A stretch of 64,000 nucleotides of DNA, taken from a virus. Both the position numbers and the translations under genes were made by a program. Within the stretch, counting starts at the first letter, position 1, and each line of letters begins with the position of its first letter. The notes beneath the pieces were generated by a model. It worked only from the letters and a program-made list of their open reading frames with translations. It did not search any database and was not told the origin of the DNA. Positions 25,357-34,115 of this stretch are shown here, piece by piece. Where the stretch lies: positions 43,929 through 107,928 of the IMG/VR virus record IMGVR_UViG_3300011115_000717; one strand, written 5' to 3'.

Positions 25357-27239
25357 CAAATTTATCACCATTTCAAGAATTTATTTTTATCTCTCGTTAT
25401 TCACGTTGGATCAACTCACAAAATCGCAGAGAGACGTGGACAGACTGCGTAGATCGTTGGTGGGATTACTTTACCACTAAAGTTCCATCGTTACTCGAAC
25501 GTCCCGATGTACGTGAAGCAATTCTAGCACTCGAAGTACTACCTTCCATGCGTAGTCTCATGACTGCAGGGAAAGCACTAGATCATGATAACACATGTCT
25601 TTATAATTGCTCGTACCTTCCTATTGATTCTATTGATTCATTTGCGGAACTGTTTGTTATTCTCATGAATGGTACAGGTACCGGGTATTCTGTTGAAAGA
25701 CAATACACAGATAAACTTCCAACTGTTGCCAACAAGATTGTAAAGAATTTTGATAAGGTAATCGTTGTTGAAGATTCAAAGGAAGGTTGGGGAGATGCAA
25801 TTAAAACATTATTCAGCGATCTCTATGCTGGTAAGCATCCTAAATGGGACTTGTCAAAAATTAGAGCATCTGGTGCACGACTTAAAACTTTTGGTGGTCG
25901 TGCTTCTGGTCCTGCTCCATTAGACAATTTATTCAAATTTATAGTAAAGGTCTTCTACAACGCACAGGGACGCAAACTTTCGGCTCTTGAGTGCCATGAC
26001 ACATGCTGTGCCATCGCTAATGCCGTAATCGTGGGTGGAGTCCGTAGATCAGCCATGATCTCTCTCAGTGATCTGGGAGACCGGGAAATTGCCCTGTGCA
26101 AGAGTGGCGCATGGTGGGAGCAAGCCGGGTTCCGGTCTTACGCCAATAACTCAGCCGTGTATCGCGGAAGACCCCCCATGGGACAGTTTCTTGAGGAGTG
26201 GACCTCTCTGTACAACTCCCACAGCGGAGAACGCGGTATGATCAATCGTAGGGCACTTCAAGAGCAAGCAGCGAAGTGTGGGAGAGACCCGGATTGTGAA
26301 TATGGTACCAATCCGTGTGCAGAAATTATTCTGAAACCTTTTGAATTTTGCAATCTTTCAACTGTGGTAGTTCGTACCGATGATACCGCAGCCAGCCTCA
26401 AGAAGAAGATTGAAATTGCCACTATTATTGGGACTGTGCAGTCTACTTTTGTGAAATTTCCTTATCTTCGTCCTGAGTGGAAGAAGAACTGTGAAGAGGA
26501 AAGATTGCTTGGTGTTTCCATGACAGGAATTTTTGATAATAAACTTACCAGTGGTCTTGAAGGTAAGCCAAAATTAGTTCGACTTCTTGAGAATCTTCGT
26601 GACCATGCAACGACAACGAATCTCAAATGGGCAGAGAAGTTGGGTATTAATCCTAGCAAGTCCATTACTTGCGTCAAGCCAGAAGGCACTACTTCTTGCT
26701 TGGTGGATTCTGCTTCAGGTTTACATCCACGCTATGCGGATTACTATTTCCGCAGAATCCGATTGGACAAGAAAGATCCTTTGTATAACTTGATGAAGGA
26801 TCAGGGAGTCCCGTGCGAGGATGATGTGATAAATCCAACTTCTACTGCCGTATTTACTTTTGCAATGAAGGCTCCTCGTGGTACTGTTACTACAGAAGAT
26901 CTTCGTGCACTTGACCATCTTGATCTGTGGAAAACATATCAAGAACATTACTGTCATCACAAGCCTTCTGTTACCGTCAACTATAAGGACAGTGAATTCC
27001 TTGAAGTAGGCAATTGGTTATGGGAGAACTTTGATATGGCAACAGGTATTGCATTCTTACCGGGTGGTGACAATCATACATACGCTCAGGCACCATTTGA
27101 GCAAATTGATTCTGCAACCTATGCAGCCCACCCAAAGGTCAAGGTTAATTTTAATGATCTCATGAAATATGAGATGGAAGATAATACAGAATCTGCTAAA
27201 GAATTTGCTTGCAGTGCAGGTGGTTGTCAGGTAGTATAA
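25353..27239 (+). CDS. nrdJ: Adenosylcobalamin-dependent (class II) ribonucleotide reductase
   Basis: The 628 residues resemble the monomeric class II enzyme of the Lactobacillus type (about 739 aa) but are shorter. NCSYLPIDS carries the first redox Cys. GTGTGYSVER, TNPCAEI with the catalytic Cys and Glu, FCNLSTVV and KPEGTTSC form the active-site barrel. The C-terminal CSAGGC holds the shuttle cysteine pair. It reduces ribonucleotides to deoxyribonucleotides and needs coenzyme B12, so it depends on host cobalamin; a CobS-like/CobT-like pair lies at 57-60 kb. It overlaps thyX by 4 bp and is followed by tRNA-Asn. Confidence 0.93.
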   Translation: MTNLSPFQEFIFISRYSRWINSQNRRETWTDCVDRWWDYFTTKVPSLLERPDVREAILALEVLPSMRSLMTAGKALDHDNTCLYNCSYLPIDSIDSFAELFVILMNGTGTGYSVERQYTDKLPTVANKIVKNFDKVIVVEDSKEGWGDAIKTLFSDLYAGKHPKWDLSKIRASGARLKTFGGRASGPAPLDNLFKFIVKVFYNAQGRKLSALECHDTCCAIANAVIVGGVRRSAMISLSDLGDREIALCKSGAWWEQAGFRSYANNSAVYRGRPPMGQFLEEWTSLYNSHSGERGMINRRALQEQAAKCGRDPDCEYGTNPCAEIILKPFEFCNLSTVVVRTDDTAASLKKKIEIATIIGTVQSTFVKFPYLRPEWKKNCEEERLLGVSMTGIFDNKLTSGLEGKPKLVRLLENLRDHATTTNLKWAEKLGINPSKSITCVKPEGTTSCLVDSASGLHPRYADYYFRRIRLDKKDPLYNLMKDQGVPCEDDVINPTSTAVFTFAMKAPRGTVTTEDLRALDHLDLWKTYQEHYCHHKPSVTVNYKDSEFLEVGNWLWENFDMATGIAFLPGGDNHTYAQAPFEQIDSATYAAHPKVKVNFNDLMKYEMEDNTESAKEFACSAGGCQVV

Positions 27240-27246
27240 ATCATGT

Positions 27247-27320
27247 TCCTTGGTAGCTCAGTTGGTAGAAGCGCGAAACTGTTAATTTCGATGTCGCTGG
27301 TTCGAATCCAGCCCGAGGAG
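27247..27320 (+). tRNA. tRNA-Asn (GTT)
   Basis: The acceptor arms TCCTTGG (27247-27253) and CCGAGGA (27313-27319) pair with one G.T, and the discriminator is G. The anticodon stem CGAAA/TTTCG encloses the loop CTGTTAA with anticodon GTT. The T arm has GGTTCGAATCC. CCA is not encoded. It sits between nrdJ and a membrane-protein gene. Confidence 0.93.
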
Positions 27321-27328
27321 TTTAAATT

Positions 27329-27661
27329 ATGTTTGGATTGATTCTATTATCATTGATCGGTATCAGTATAGCAAATTGGATCTATGCTGATATATGCTAT
27401 TCTAAAGCATATGATGATAAGCCTTGGGTAGTTTATGGATTATGTATGTTGGCTGCATTCATTAGTACCAATGGTTGGTATTTTTTAATACGTAACATTA
27501 AAACCCCTAAAGATCTTTTGATTACAAATATTATATGGGATGTTGGTGCTACAATATTATGTGTTGTATTCCCGATCATGTTATATAACGTAAAATTTGA
27601 TATGAAAACAATAATAGGATGTATGATTGCAATCATTGGATTACTTATTGCAAAAATATAA
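27329..27661 (+). CDS. Small multi-spanning membrane protein
   Basis: The 110 residues have four predicted membrane helices: residues about 1-16 (FGLILLSLIGISIANWIY), 34-54 (VVYGLCMLAAFIST), 68-85 (ITNIIWDVGATILCVVF) and 92-110 (IIGCMIAIIGLLIAKI). The size and topology resemble small multidrug-resistance/EamA-like half transporters, but no conserved charged residue confirms this. The gene starts 8 bp after tRNA-Asn and ends 3 bp before an HNH gene. A role in the host membrane during infection is inferred from topology only. Confidence 0.65.
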   Translation: MFGLILLSLIGISIANWIYADICYSKAYDDKPWVVYGLCMLAAFISTNGWYFLIRNIKTPKDLLITNIIWDVGATILCVVFPIMLYNVKFDMKTIIGCMIAIIGLLIAKI

Positions 27662-27664
27662 ATC

Positions 27665-28099
27665 ATGGCAAAGAAACAAGTAAAAAAATTATGTATCACC
27701 TGTAAAAAAGATAAAGCACAGAAACACTTTAGAAAAAAAAGAGGTGCTTGTAGATCATGTGAAGCATATACTGCTAGACTTAGACGATACGACAACCCAA
27801 TTCGTTCTCTACTCATAGGCGCAAGAACTAGATCAAAGCGTAAAAATATAAAATTTGATATTGAGGAATCTGATATTATTATTCCCGAGGTATGTCCTGT
27901 TTTAGGAATACCGCTTATTCTTTTTGGTCCGCCTAATTCGCCACATCTACCATCTATAGATCGAATTGATAATAGTAAAGGCTATGAGAAAAACAATATT
28001 GCTATTATTTCTTTTAAAGCTAATACTTTAAAATCGAATGCTAGTTTAAACGAATTAAAACAATTAGTCAAATATTGCGAAGACCACACAAATAAATAA
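27665..28099 (+). CDS. HNH-type endonuclease with zinc ribbon (homing-like)
   Basis: The 144 residues begin with a Cys-rich module (CITCKKDKAQ, CRSCEAYTARLRRY) and continue with the common phage HNH pattern: VCPVLGIPL, SIDRIDNSKGYEKNN, IIS, ANTLKSNAS and ELKQLVKY. The Asp-Arg-Ile-Asp block and the Asn of AN form the metal site in this family. Such genes are usually free-standing homing endonucleases that cut related phage genomes. No interrupted target is visible next to it, although the adjacent RuvC-like gene might lie near one. Confidence 0.8.
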   Translation: MAKKQVKKLCITCKKDKAQKHFRKKRGACRSCEAYTARLRRYDNPIRSLLIGARTRSKRKNIKFDIEESDIIIPEVCPVLGIPLILFGPPNSPHLPSIDRIDNSKGYEKNNIAIISFKANTLKSNASLNELKQLVKYCEDHTNK

Positions 28100-28104
28100 A
28101 TTAA

Positions 28105-28125
28105 CATCCTATAAATAATAGGATG
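28105..28125 (+). promoter_or_regulatory. Late promoter inside a perfect hairpin at the resolvase start codon
   Basis: CATCCTAT (28105-28112) and ATAGGATG (28118-28125) are perfect complements. The late octamer TATAAATA occupies 28110-28117, and the ATG at 28123-28125 is the last three bases of the right arm, 5 nt after the octamer. The predicted transcript would begin at the ATG. Confidence 0.65.
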
Positions 28126-28683
28126 TTTCATACAATTGTTGGTATCGATTATTCAATGAACTCTCCATGTATCTGTATGTTTGATACAAGGAGATCTTTT
28201 TGTTTTGAAAATTGTCAATTTTATTTTTTAACTGATGTTAAAAAATATGCAAATACATTTTTAAATAATATTCATGGTGAACCTTTTTGTGACTACAATT
28301 GTGACACAGAAAGATTTGATACAATATCATCATGGGCTTTAAATCTTTGCATAGGTGCAGCTGAAGTTTCCTTAGAAGGTTATGCATACAACTCAACAGG
28401 AAGAATCTTTAATCTAGCCGAAAATGTTGGTATACTAAAACACAAACTATACAAGAATGCTATTCCTCTTAGTGTTATAGAACCAAGTCGGGTAAAGAAA
28501 ATCGCAACCGGTAAAGGTAACGCAGACAAACAAATGATGTTTGATTGTTTTGAAGCCGAAACTAGAGTTGATTTGAAATCTGTATTGTCACAAAAAACAC
28601 TATCTAATCCTGTTACGGATATTATAGATAGTTTTTATATTGCCAAAATTTTGGCAGCAACCAAACTCAATCAAGAATCTTGA
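28123..28683 (+). CDS. RuvC-like Holliday-junction resolvase
   Basis: The 186 residues show an RNase H-like nuclease fold. GIDYSMNSPC carries the first catalytic Asp, VSLEGYAYN the Glu, and NPVTDIIDSFYIAK the C-terminal acidic pair; PSRVKKIATGKGNADKQ is the usual lysine-rich segment. Comparable RuvC-like proteins occur in many T4-like aquatic phages, where they may replace T4 gp49 in trimming branched DNA before packaging. It has a late promoter with the ATG at the predicted start of transcription and no ribosome site. The 3' end overlaps the convergent gene at 28667 by 17 bp. Confidence 0.85.
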   Translation: MFHTIVGIDYSMNSPCICMFDTRRSFCFENCQFYFLTDVKKYANTFLNNIHGEPFCDYNCDTERFDTISSWALNLCIGAAEVSLEGYAYNSTGRIFNLAENVGILKHKLYKNAIPLSVIEPSRVKKIATGKGNADKQMMFDCFEAETRVDLKSVLSQKTLSNPVTDIIDSFYIAKILAATKLNQES

Positions 28684-29050
28684 CTGTGAATGATTCGACT
28701 AAAGGTGCTGGTAGGGATTTCTGGATCTCATAGTTTCCCCAATTCTCCTTCAATACTCCATCTTTTACCAGTTTGGCAAGTGTTGCATCTAGCTTTTTGT
28801 CTTTATTGCTAAATGATATATGTTTTTTGCCATTATCTAATGCTAGTTTGATTGCCATAGCAACGCTTTCCCCATAGGGATAATCGTCAAACTTTTTATT
28901 TTTAACATCTGGTAGGATATAGTGAAGAAATCCAGCTATGTCTGCTTTTGGAACGATAGCAGAATGTCTCATAGCACATGATGAAGATCCCATGTTAAAA
29001 ACACTGTGATCTTCCATAACATATTTTTCTATGATAAATCTGTTTCTCAT
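28667..29050 (-). CDS. Hypothetical protein, late, leftward
   Basis: The 127 residues contain YGESVAMAIKLALDNGKK, closely similar to the YVGESVAMAVDATI of its upstream neighbour at 29072-29359, so the two may share a short common motif or ancestor. The C-terminal part (LVKDGVLKENWGNYEI) looks like a small winged-helix or beta hairpin. No family is recognised. A late promoter variant CATAAATA lies 8 nt before the ATG. Confidence 0.6.
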   Translation of the reverse strand: MRNRFIIEKYVMEDHSVFNMGSSSCAMRHSAIVPKADIAGFLHYILPDVKNKKFDDYPYGESVAMAIKLALDNGKKHISFSNKDKKLDATLAKLVKDGVLKENWGNYEIQKSLPAPLVESFTVKILD

Positions 29051-29058
29051 TACGTAAA

Positions 29059-29066
29059 TATTTATG
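29059..29066 (-). promoter_or_regulatory. Late promoter variant CATAAATA, leftward
   Basis: A minus-strand octamer with one mismatch to TATAAATA, 8 nt before the ATG at 29050. No ribosome site lies between. Confidence 0.5.
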
Positions 29067-29071
29067 TTTTA

Positions 29072-29359
29072 TTAATTACCCCTACGCTCAGTAGCCGCAT
29101 CTAGATTGCGTCTAAAGCGTTTGGGCATTCCGGGCTTCATCTTAGCCATTAATTCGTTCCAAGCTCCCCCAGTGGCTTTATTGGCACTTATAGTGGCATC
29201 CACAGCCATCGCCACACTCTCACCAACATAATTTCTTACTATTTTCTTCTTCTTGCATTTTGGGCAAGGATTGCTCAATGGAACTGTATTATCTTTCATA
29301 GATAATGTTTCATCAAAAGTATGTTTGCACGATTCACAGACAAAAGCATAGATTGGCAT
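29072..29359 (-). CDS. Zinc-ribbon protein (FmdB-like)
   Basis: The 95 residues start MPIYAFVCESCKHTF and have CPKCKKKKIVR, giving the CxxC...CxxC zinc ribbon of the FmdB group of putative regulators. The C-terminal half (ESVAMAVDATISANKATGG, then MKPGMPKRFRRNLD) is less conserved. The ESVAMA segment recurs in the next leftward gene. The function is unknown; zinc ribbons of this kind are frequent in phages and often bind nucleic acid. It overlaps the HNH gene stop by 1 bp. Confidence 0.75.
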   Translation of the reverse strand: MPIYAFVCESCKHTFDETLSMKDNTVPLSNPCPKCKKKKIVRNYVGESVAMAVDATISANKATGGAWNELMAKMKPGMPKRFRRNLDAATERRGN

Positions 29360-29853
29360 TATTTGGTTCTCATAAAAAATTTGATAGCATCTTCAAACAT
29401 AAAATTACGTGTAGGTTCTTTCGGTGTGTTTTCCAAAATCATATTTGCTTCTTTTGGTAACTTACTACCTTTATAAAGATTACACTCTCTGCAACATGCT
29501 ACCATGTTCACCCAAGTACTTCCTCCACCTTTATGGCGTGGAACAATATGATCTACAGTAGCAGATTTATTTGTGAGTTCAATATGGCAGTATTGACATA
29601 CATATTTATCACGTTTGAGAATATTCTTTTTACTCGGGAAACACTTTTTATTTGGTGTCTTCACATAGTACTTTAAAATCAAAACTCTTGGAATTTTGAT
29701 GGTTTCTCTTGCAGAAACAAATTTTAAGATTGATGTATGATTTTCTTCGTAATAGACTTTGTTCTTTCTCATCAAAGACAAAGCTCTGCGCATCGAAATA
29801 ATATTCAATGGGGATTGATCGTAATTCAGAAGAAGTACGGAAGTTTCAAGCAT
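29359..29853 (-). CDS. HNH endonuclease (McrA-like)
   Basis: The 164 residues start at ATG 29853, which fits the usual N-terminus of this group (LLLNYDQSPLNII, RRALSLMRKNKVYY). The HNH site is classical: CQYC, then ATVDHIVPRHKGGGSTWVNM, then CRECNLYKGSK, with the His, Asn and zinc cysteines present. The enzyme probably cuts DNA, either as a homing endonuclease or in DNA processing. The start codon overlaps the end of a 50-residue gene in another frame, which supports this start over the longer open frame. Confidence 0.85.
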   Translation of the reverse strand: MLETSVLLLNYDQSPLNIISMRRALSLMRKNKVYYEENHTSILKFVSARETIKIPRVLILKYYVKTPNKKCFPSKKNILKRDKYVCQYCHIELTNKSATVDHIVPRHKGGGSTWVNMVACCRECNLYKGSKLPKEANMILENTPKEPTRNFMFEDAIKFFMRTK

Positions 29854-29998
29854 CTTGGTTGTCAATGGTAAAAAACATGACACTATGCTTTTCTTGTGTT
29901 TGACAACAATATTTTTTATTTTTATACCCATAACTACCTAAAATACGTTCACTGACTGGGTTTGAGATAATCCACGGTACTTTGGGGGAATTGATCAT
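29846..29998 (-). CDS. Small hypothetical protein upstream of HNH gene
   Basis: This 50-residue gene starts at ATG 29998 and ends at TGA 29846, overlapping the start of the HNH gene by 8 bp. The sequence (MINSPKVPWIISNPVSERIL, then GSYGYKNKKYCC) resembles no family I know. A perfect late octamer lies 7 nt before its ATG. The promoter and the tight overlap with the next gene support expression. Confidence 0.5.
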   Translation of the reverse strand: MINSPKVPWIISNPVSERILGSYGYKNKKYCCQTQEKHSVMFFTIDNQDA

Positions 29999-30005
29999 TC
30001 ATTAT

Positions 30006-30013
30006 TATTTATA
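30006..30013 (-). promoter_or_regulatory. Late promoter TATAAATA, leftward; divergent from a weaker rightward one
   Basis: A perfect octamer on the minus strand. CCTAAATA at 30018-30025 on the plus strand lies 8 nt before the ATG at 30034 and may serve the rightward gene. Confidence 0.6.
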
Positions 30014-30033
30014 GAATCCTAAATAATTTAAGT

Positions 30034-30243
30034 ATGAATCCTGTCATTTTAGCCCATTTGAATAATCTATGTCTTAAAGCTACCCAAAATACAGCAGGTA
30101 CTAATACCTACTACAAACCCGTTTCTCCCTTTTGTACCAACAAAGTACAGAAAATAAACGAAGAAACTAAGCTCAATACCTCTGAATCATTCCCGGAATC
30201 AATATTTAAAATTTATGAAAAATTTCAACCAACTCGTAAATGA
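30034..30243 (+). CDS. Small hypothetical protein
   Basis: The 69 residues (MNPVILAHLNNLCLKATQNT start) form a short N-terminal helix followed by a polar region and a C-terminal helix (ESIFKIYEKFQ). No family is recognised. A late promoter variant lies upstream, and the 3' end overlaps the next large gene by 29 bp in another frame. Its late class and neighbour suggest a virion-related protein. Confidence 0.5.
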   Translation: MNPVILAHLNNLCLKATQNTAGTNTYYKPVSPFCTNKVQKINEETKLNTSESFPESIFKIYEKFQPTRK

Positions 30244-33200
30244 ATCCTCTGGATTAAAGCTAACAAGAGATTATAGCAGGTTTCTGTTGGAACAACAAGC
30301 TTTTGTTGCCAAGAAAACATGTGCTATACTTTTTGGTGAAGAAACCGATTATGATGGATCAGATGACAAATCAAATGATCCTCCATTTACTTCACACCTA
30401 AGTGGACAATTCTATGTTCATATTAACCTCGATGGTCGTAGAAAAATTAAAACTGCCAATACTGCACAAGAAGCAGCCTTGTTAACCAAAGATTATCCTG
30501 GTTCTGTGATTTATAATTTTAAGGGAGATGAAGTCGATCCGAACCAAGTTAAAATGACAGAATCTGTTGAAAGATTTAATATTTTTGAGGATGAGGCATA
30601 TGATTACACAAAAAGTGAATCAAAGAAAAGAGCACCAGAAGATGAAAGCGGAATTTTGAATTCCATTGCTAATGCATGGAGATCAAAAGAAAAAGGTGCA
30701 GCCGTTGCTATGGCAAACAATAATAGTTTCATAGCCCGTAATTTACAGAATCTACAAAATGCATTAACAGGAATTGGGGCTTTTGGTGCGGATCGTACAC
30801 CAGAACAAACCATGCAAGAAAGAGATGATGAAGTTAAAAAATTACGTGATAAATTAGATGCATATGAAATGGAACAACGTGGTAAAGGTTTTAGAAACGT
30901 AGAAGATATCCCATTATCAGATGAAGAGACAAAAGATGTTCAGACTTTTATAAAACAAAGACAAGAGCAACAAGATCGTGTAGGTCCAATGATGCCCGGT
31001 GTAACAGAGAGAGTTGTTGGATTACCAAGAGAACAACTCAAAGCTTATAAAGATTTTTATAAAACTGCAACAGCATATCAAGGCAAAGCTTTACAAGATT
31101 ATTATGATCAGAATCCAGACAAATATTCTGCCCATGAACCATATATGGATACCAAAACAGCTGTAGCTTTAAAACCTATATCTAGAAGCGAAGATGAAGG
31201 CTCATCTATGCCCGGGCGGTTAAAAGGTACATCATTCGATTCTGCTGCGAAAGTAGTTGCTGGCTTACCAGAAACTGCAGCTATGTTGGCTGCGGGTATT
31301 GTTGCACCAGAATTGGTTGGTGGCTTAGTTGGTGGAGCAGGAAGAATAGTTCCAGCGATTGCTAGAGTATCATCTGGTGCTGCAGCAAAGGCTGCAACAG
31401 CCCAAGCTATTAATACTGCAGTAGGGCTCGCTGGAGTAGATAAATTAGCAAATGCAAAAGATGTTGTTCAAGGTGCAGAAGGTGCCGTAATGGCTGCTGC
31501 TATTGGTGATCCACTTTTTAAATCAACATCACCAAATCCAGCAGCACATAAAAATGCTATAGATTTATGGAATGCAAAATTAAAAGCTGAACGCACTAGC
31601 ACTCTTGCTGGACAAAAAGGTGCATATGAAACAAGTGCAATGATTCGTAGAGAAGTACCAACTGGAGCAAAAGAAGGCGCAAAACGTACTGGCCCAAGAG
31701 GAGAATATCCAAAAGTAGCTGAGACACCACCAACAACTGAGTGGCCCGGTGTCAACACAAACCCAAGAACTATTGAAACCGGTGGTAAAGCTTCTGAGAC
31801 CGCTGGGCAAGTCGCTAACGAAGAAATTCCATTGCTGTTAAGAAATTTAGAAACAAGAGCGTGGCGTGACTATGAAACATTTGATCCAGCAGTTGTCCGT
31901 CAGGCTGCTAGAGATAGAGTAGCAGGTAGATTAGGAAGTGGACAACCTGAAGTTCCTGGAACACGCCCTAGTGTCCCAAGTGAAAATCCACCAGCTGCCA
32001 GAGAAACAGTACCATTGAGATTAACTGATACTGGGACATACAAAGAGCGAGAAAAAGAACGCAATAAAGCAGAAAATAAAGAAAAAGAAAGAATCGAAAC
32101 AGAAATGCGAAAGGGGCGAGTTAATCCTGAACAGACTTCTTCTCGTCCAAGTTTTGCTGATACAGTAGATGCACTCAAAGGAACAGTACAAAAAGCGGGA
32201 ACAGAGTTGGTAAATTGGATGAAACCAAAACCAGGAACTTCTGTTCAACGCAGATCACTGACACCTTCATCAGAACTAGCCTTATACCCAAAAAGAACAG
32301 CCAGTGAAGTTTTAGCTGACACAAAGTATGCAACTGAAAAACCACTTGGTGTGCTACGTCAAGCAGCAAAAGATATTTCTACTGGAGTGAAAGAAACCGG
32401 AATAGGAAAAACTACAGCACAAGTAGCCGCTGTGGCAACACAAGCTGCCCCTGCTGTTATGCCGGACTTAGCAACACCACCTGCTATTCGGGCAGCAGCA
32501 CCTGATGTCTGGAAACCATCAAGTAACATGGATCTAATGACTTCGCCCGAGCCAATAAAGGCACCAAGAGCAACGGCAAATCCTGAACCAATTAGTGTTA
32601 CACCTCAAGGGGAAGTAATTAGAGTTACACCAGAACCAAAACCTGTTGATCGCACTGCCATTGACAATTTATTAGTAAAACTTATTCCTACAGCGGCTAA
32701 TAGACCAGCTCCAGCACGTGATTCATGGAAACCAGCACCAAGTATAGCGCCAATGACGGTATCGGGTGATGGTGCACCTCCACCACAAACTAGATCCCCT
32801 GAAATATTTCAAAAACCAGAGAACTTTAGAGTTACACCAGAACCAACACCAGTTAATCGTGCTGCCATTGATTCTTTTGTAAAGTCTTTACTACCTTCTG
32901 CGGCTAATAGAACTACATCTACTCAACCCACTAACAATGTACCGCCACCAACAACAGCACCGTCAACACCAAGTGATACACCATCAGTTGCGACACCATC
33001 TAAGGTAAATGTTACAACGACAGCACCAACAACAGTTCCAGCACCAGCATCTTCAACAACCACATCTACAAGTACTGCACAAGCACCGGTAACAGCGCCA
33101 ACAGTAGCTCCAGCAAAGGCGACAGTAGATACTCCAGACACAGCTCCAGTAACTAATCCAGTAAATAATATTGCTCAAACTCTTATAGCAGCAGCTATTG

Positions 33201-33400
33201 GTGGGGGTTCCAAATTCCTTCCAGGTAAAAAGGGTGGTGGTGGTGGCGGCGGTGGCGGGGCTGGTGGTGGTATGGGAGGCGGTCCAGGATCTCAAGAAGA
33301 ACTTAAACGCCAACAACAAGACATGGAATCCAAAGCTAAAAATTGGGATCTCTTGGTAAAGAATATTTGGGGAAAGAATGTAGAAACCTTGACTAAATAA
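30215..33400 (+). CDS. Large low-complexity protein with capsid-targeting-like leader
   Basis: The 1061-residue protein begins MKNFNQLVNES, which resembles the T4 capsid-targeting leader with a potential prohead-protease site after V-N-E. Residues about 350-420 form an Ala/Gly-rich hydrophobic stretch (AGLPETAAMLAAGIVAPELV and on). Long Pro/Thr/Ala-rich repeats follow, including two or three variants of RVTPEPKPVDRTAIDNL, and a poly-Gly tract (33237-33270) precedes a charged C-terminal helix. It is probably an internal head protein ejected with DNA; the hydrophobic stretch could insert into the host membrane. No enzymatic motif is seen. Confidence 0.65.
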   Translation: MKNFNQLVNESSGLKLTRDYSRFLLEQQAFVAKKTCAILFGEETDYDGSDDKSNDPPFTSHLSGQFYVHINLDGRRKIKTANTAQEAALLTKDYPGSVIYNFKGDEVDPNQVKMTESVERFNIFEDEAYDYTKSESKKRAPEDESGILNSIANAWRSKEKGAAVAMANNNSFIARNLQNLQNALTGIGAFGADRTPEQTMQERDDEVKKLRDKLDAYEMEQRGKGFRNVEDIPLSDEETKDVQTFIKQRQEQQDRVGPMMPGVTERVVGLPREQLKAYKDFYKTATAYQGKALQDYYDQNPDKYSAHEPYMDTKTAVALKPISRSEDEGSSMPGRLKGTSFDSAAKVVAGLPETAAMLAAGIVAPELVGGLVGGAGRIVPAIARVSSGAAAKAATAQAINTAVGLAGVDKLANAKDVVQGAEGAVMAAAIGDPLFKSTSPNPAAHKNAIDLWNAKLKAERTSTLAGQKGAYETSAMIRREVPTGAKEGAKRTGPRGEYPKVAETPPTTEWPGVNTNPRTIETGGKASETAGQVANEEIPLLLRNLETRAWRDYETFDPAVVRQAARDRVAGRLGSGQPEVPGTRPSVPSENPPAARETVPLRLTDTGTYKEREKERNKAENKEKERIETEMRKGRVNPEQTSSRPSFADTVDALKGTVQKAGTELVNWMKPKPGTSVQRRSLTPSSELALYPKRTASEVLADTKYATEKPLGVLRQAAKDISTGVKETGIGKTTAQVAAVATQAAPAVMPDLATPPAIRAAAPDVWKPSSNMDLMTSPEPIKAPRATANPEPISVTPQGEVIRVTPEPKPVDRTAIDNLLVKLIPTAANRPAPARDSWKPAPSIAPMTVSGDGAPPPQTRSPEIFQKPENFRVTPEPTPVNRAAIDSFVKSLLPSAANRTTSTQPTNNVPPPTTAPSTPSDTPSVATPSKVNVTTTAPTTVPAPASSTTTSTSTAQAPVTAPTVAPAKATVDTPDTAPVTNPVNNIAQTLIAAAIGGGSKFLPGKKGGGGGGGGGAGGGMGGGPGSQEELKRQQQDMESKAKNWDLLVKNIWGKNVETLTK

Positions 33401-33401
33401 G

Positions 33402-33430
33402 TTGTAATGTTACGTGTGTTTTGCTATAAT
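33402..33430 (+). promoter_or_regulatory. Early-type promoter for the exonuclease gene
   Basis: TTGTAA at 33402-33407, a 17-bp spacer and TATAAT at 33425-33430 with extended TGC. The in-frame GTG at 33441 is 10 nt downstream. A TTGACT at 33389 is too far away (30 bp) to be its -35. Confidence 0.6.
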
Positions 33431-33440
33431 AGAGATACAA

Positions 33441-34115
33441 GTGTTACCTGTTAAAAAATTTATACATAATCGTTTAGACATTAATGGTAGTCTTCAGGAA
33501 GAAACAACTCGCACTGGTCGCTCTTACAGCACACCAGAAGGAGTTTTTCCATCTGTGACTACTGTTGTTGGTTTTGAAAAACAAAAGTTTTTTGCTAAAT
33601 GGCGAGCAAATAATGCAACTGAAAGTTTGCGTGTAACTACACGGGGAACAGATTTTCATGGTATTATTGAAGACTACATGAATAATAAAGAGATTGACTT
33701 TGATAAAATGATGCCAAATATGGTAGATATTTTTATTAAAATTCAACCTTTGTTACACAGAATTGATAATATTAGATTACTCGAAGCTCCTCTATGGTCA
33801 TCTTTACTGGGTTTAGCCGGAAGAACAGATTGTATTGCTGATTTTGATGGTGAGTTATCTATTATCGATTTTAAAGCAAGCACCAAAACAAAAAGATCAC
33901 AAGACATTGAAAATTACTTTCTACAAGCAACAGCCTATGCTATGATGCTACAAGAAAGAACCTCAATTAAAGTAAATAAATTTTCTATTTTAATTGCCTG
34001 TGAAAATGGAAGTAGTCAAGTCTTTGAAGGCAAACCGATTACTTATGTTAAAAAATTAAAAGAAATTATAGATCGATATAAGGAACATCAATATGTACAG
34101 AACCAGAATAGTTGA
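33441..34115 (+). CDS. PD-(D/E)XK exonuclease
   Basis: With the GTG start at 33441, downstream of the promoter, the protein has 224 residues; the open frame extends to 33414, but that start lies inside the promoter. Motifs fit the RecB/Cas4-like nuclease fold: a helix with TDFHGIIEDYM, GLAGRTDCIADFDG with the catalytic Asp, LSIIDFKAST with the D...(D/E)xK core, and a Gln motif QATAYAMML. It probably degrades DNA ends, in host DNA breakdown or recombination. The 3' end overlaps the NUMOD-like gene by 23 bp. Confidence 0.8.
   Translation: MLPVKKFIHNRLDINGSLQEETTRTGRSYSTPEGVFPSVTTVVGFEKQKFFAKWRANNATESLRVTTRGTDFHGIIEDYMNNKEIDFDKMMPNMVDIFIKIQPLLHRIDNIRLLEAPLWSSLLGLAGRTDCIADFDGELSIIDFKASTKTKRSQDIENYFLQATAYAMMLQERTSIKVNKFSILIACENGSSQVFEGKPITYVKKLKEIIDRYKEHQYVQNQNS

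Noticed and set aside
33389-33430. TTGACT as the -35 box of the exonuclease promoter
   Set aside because: It is 30 bp from the -10 box; TTGTAA at 33402 has the right spacing.
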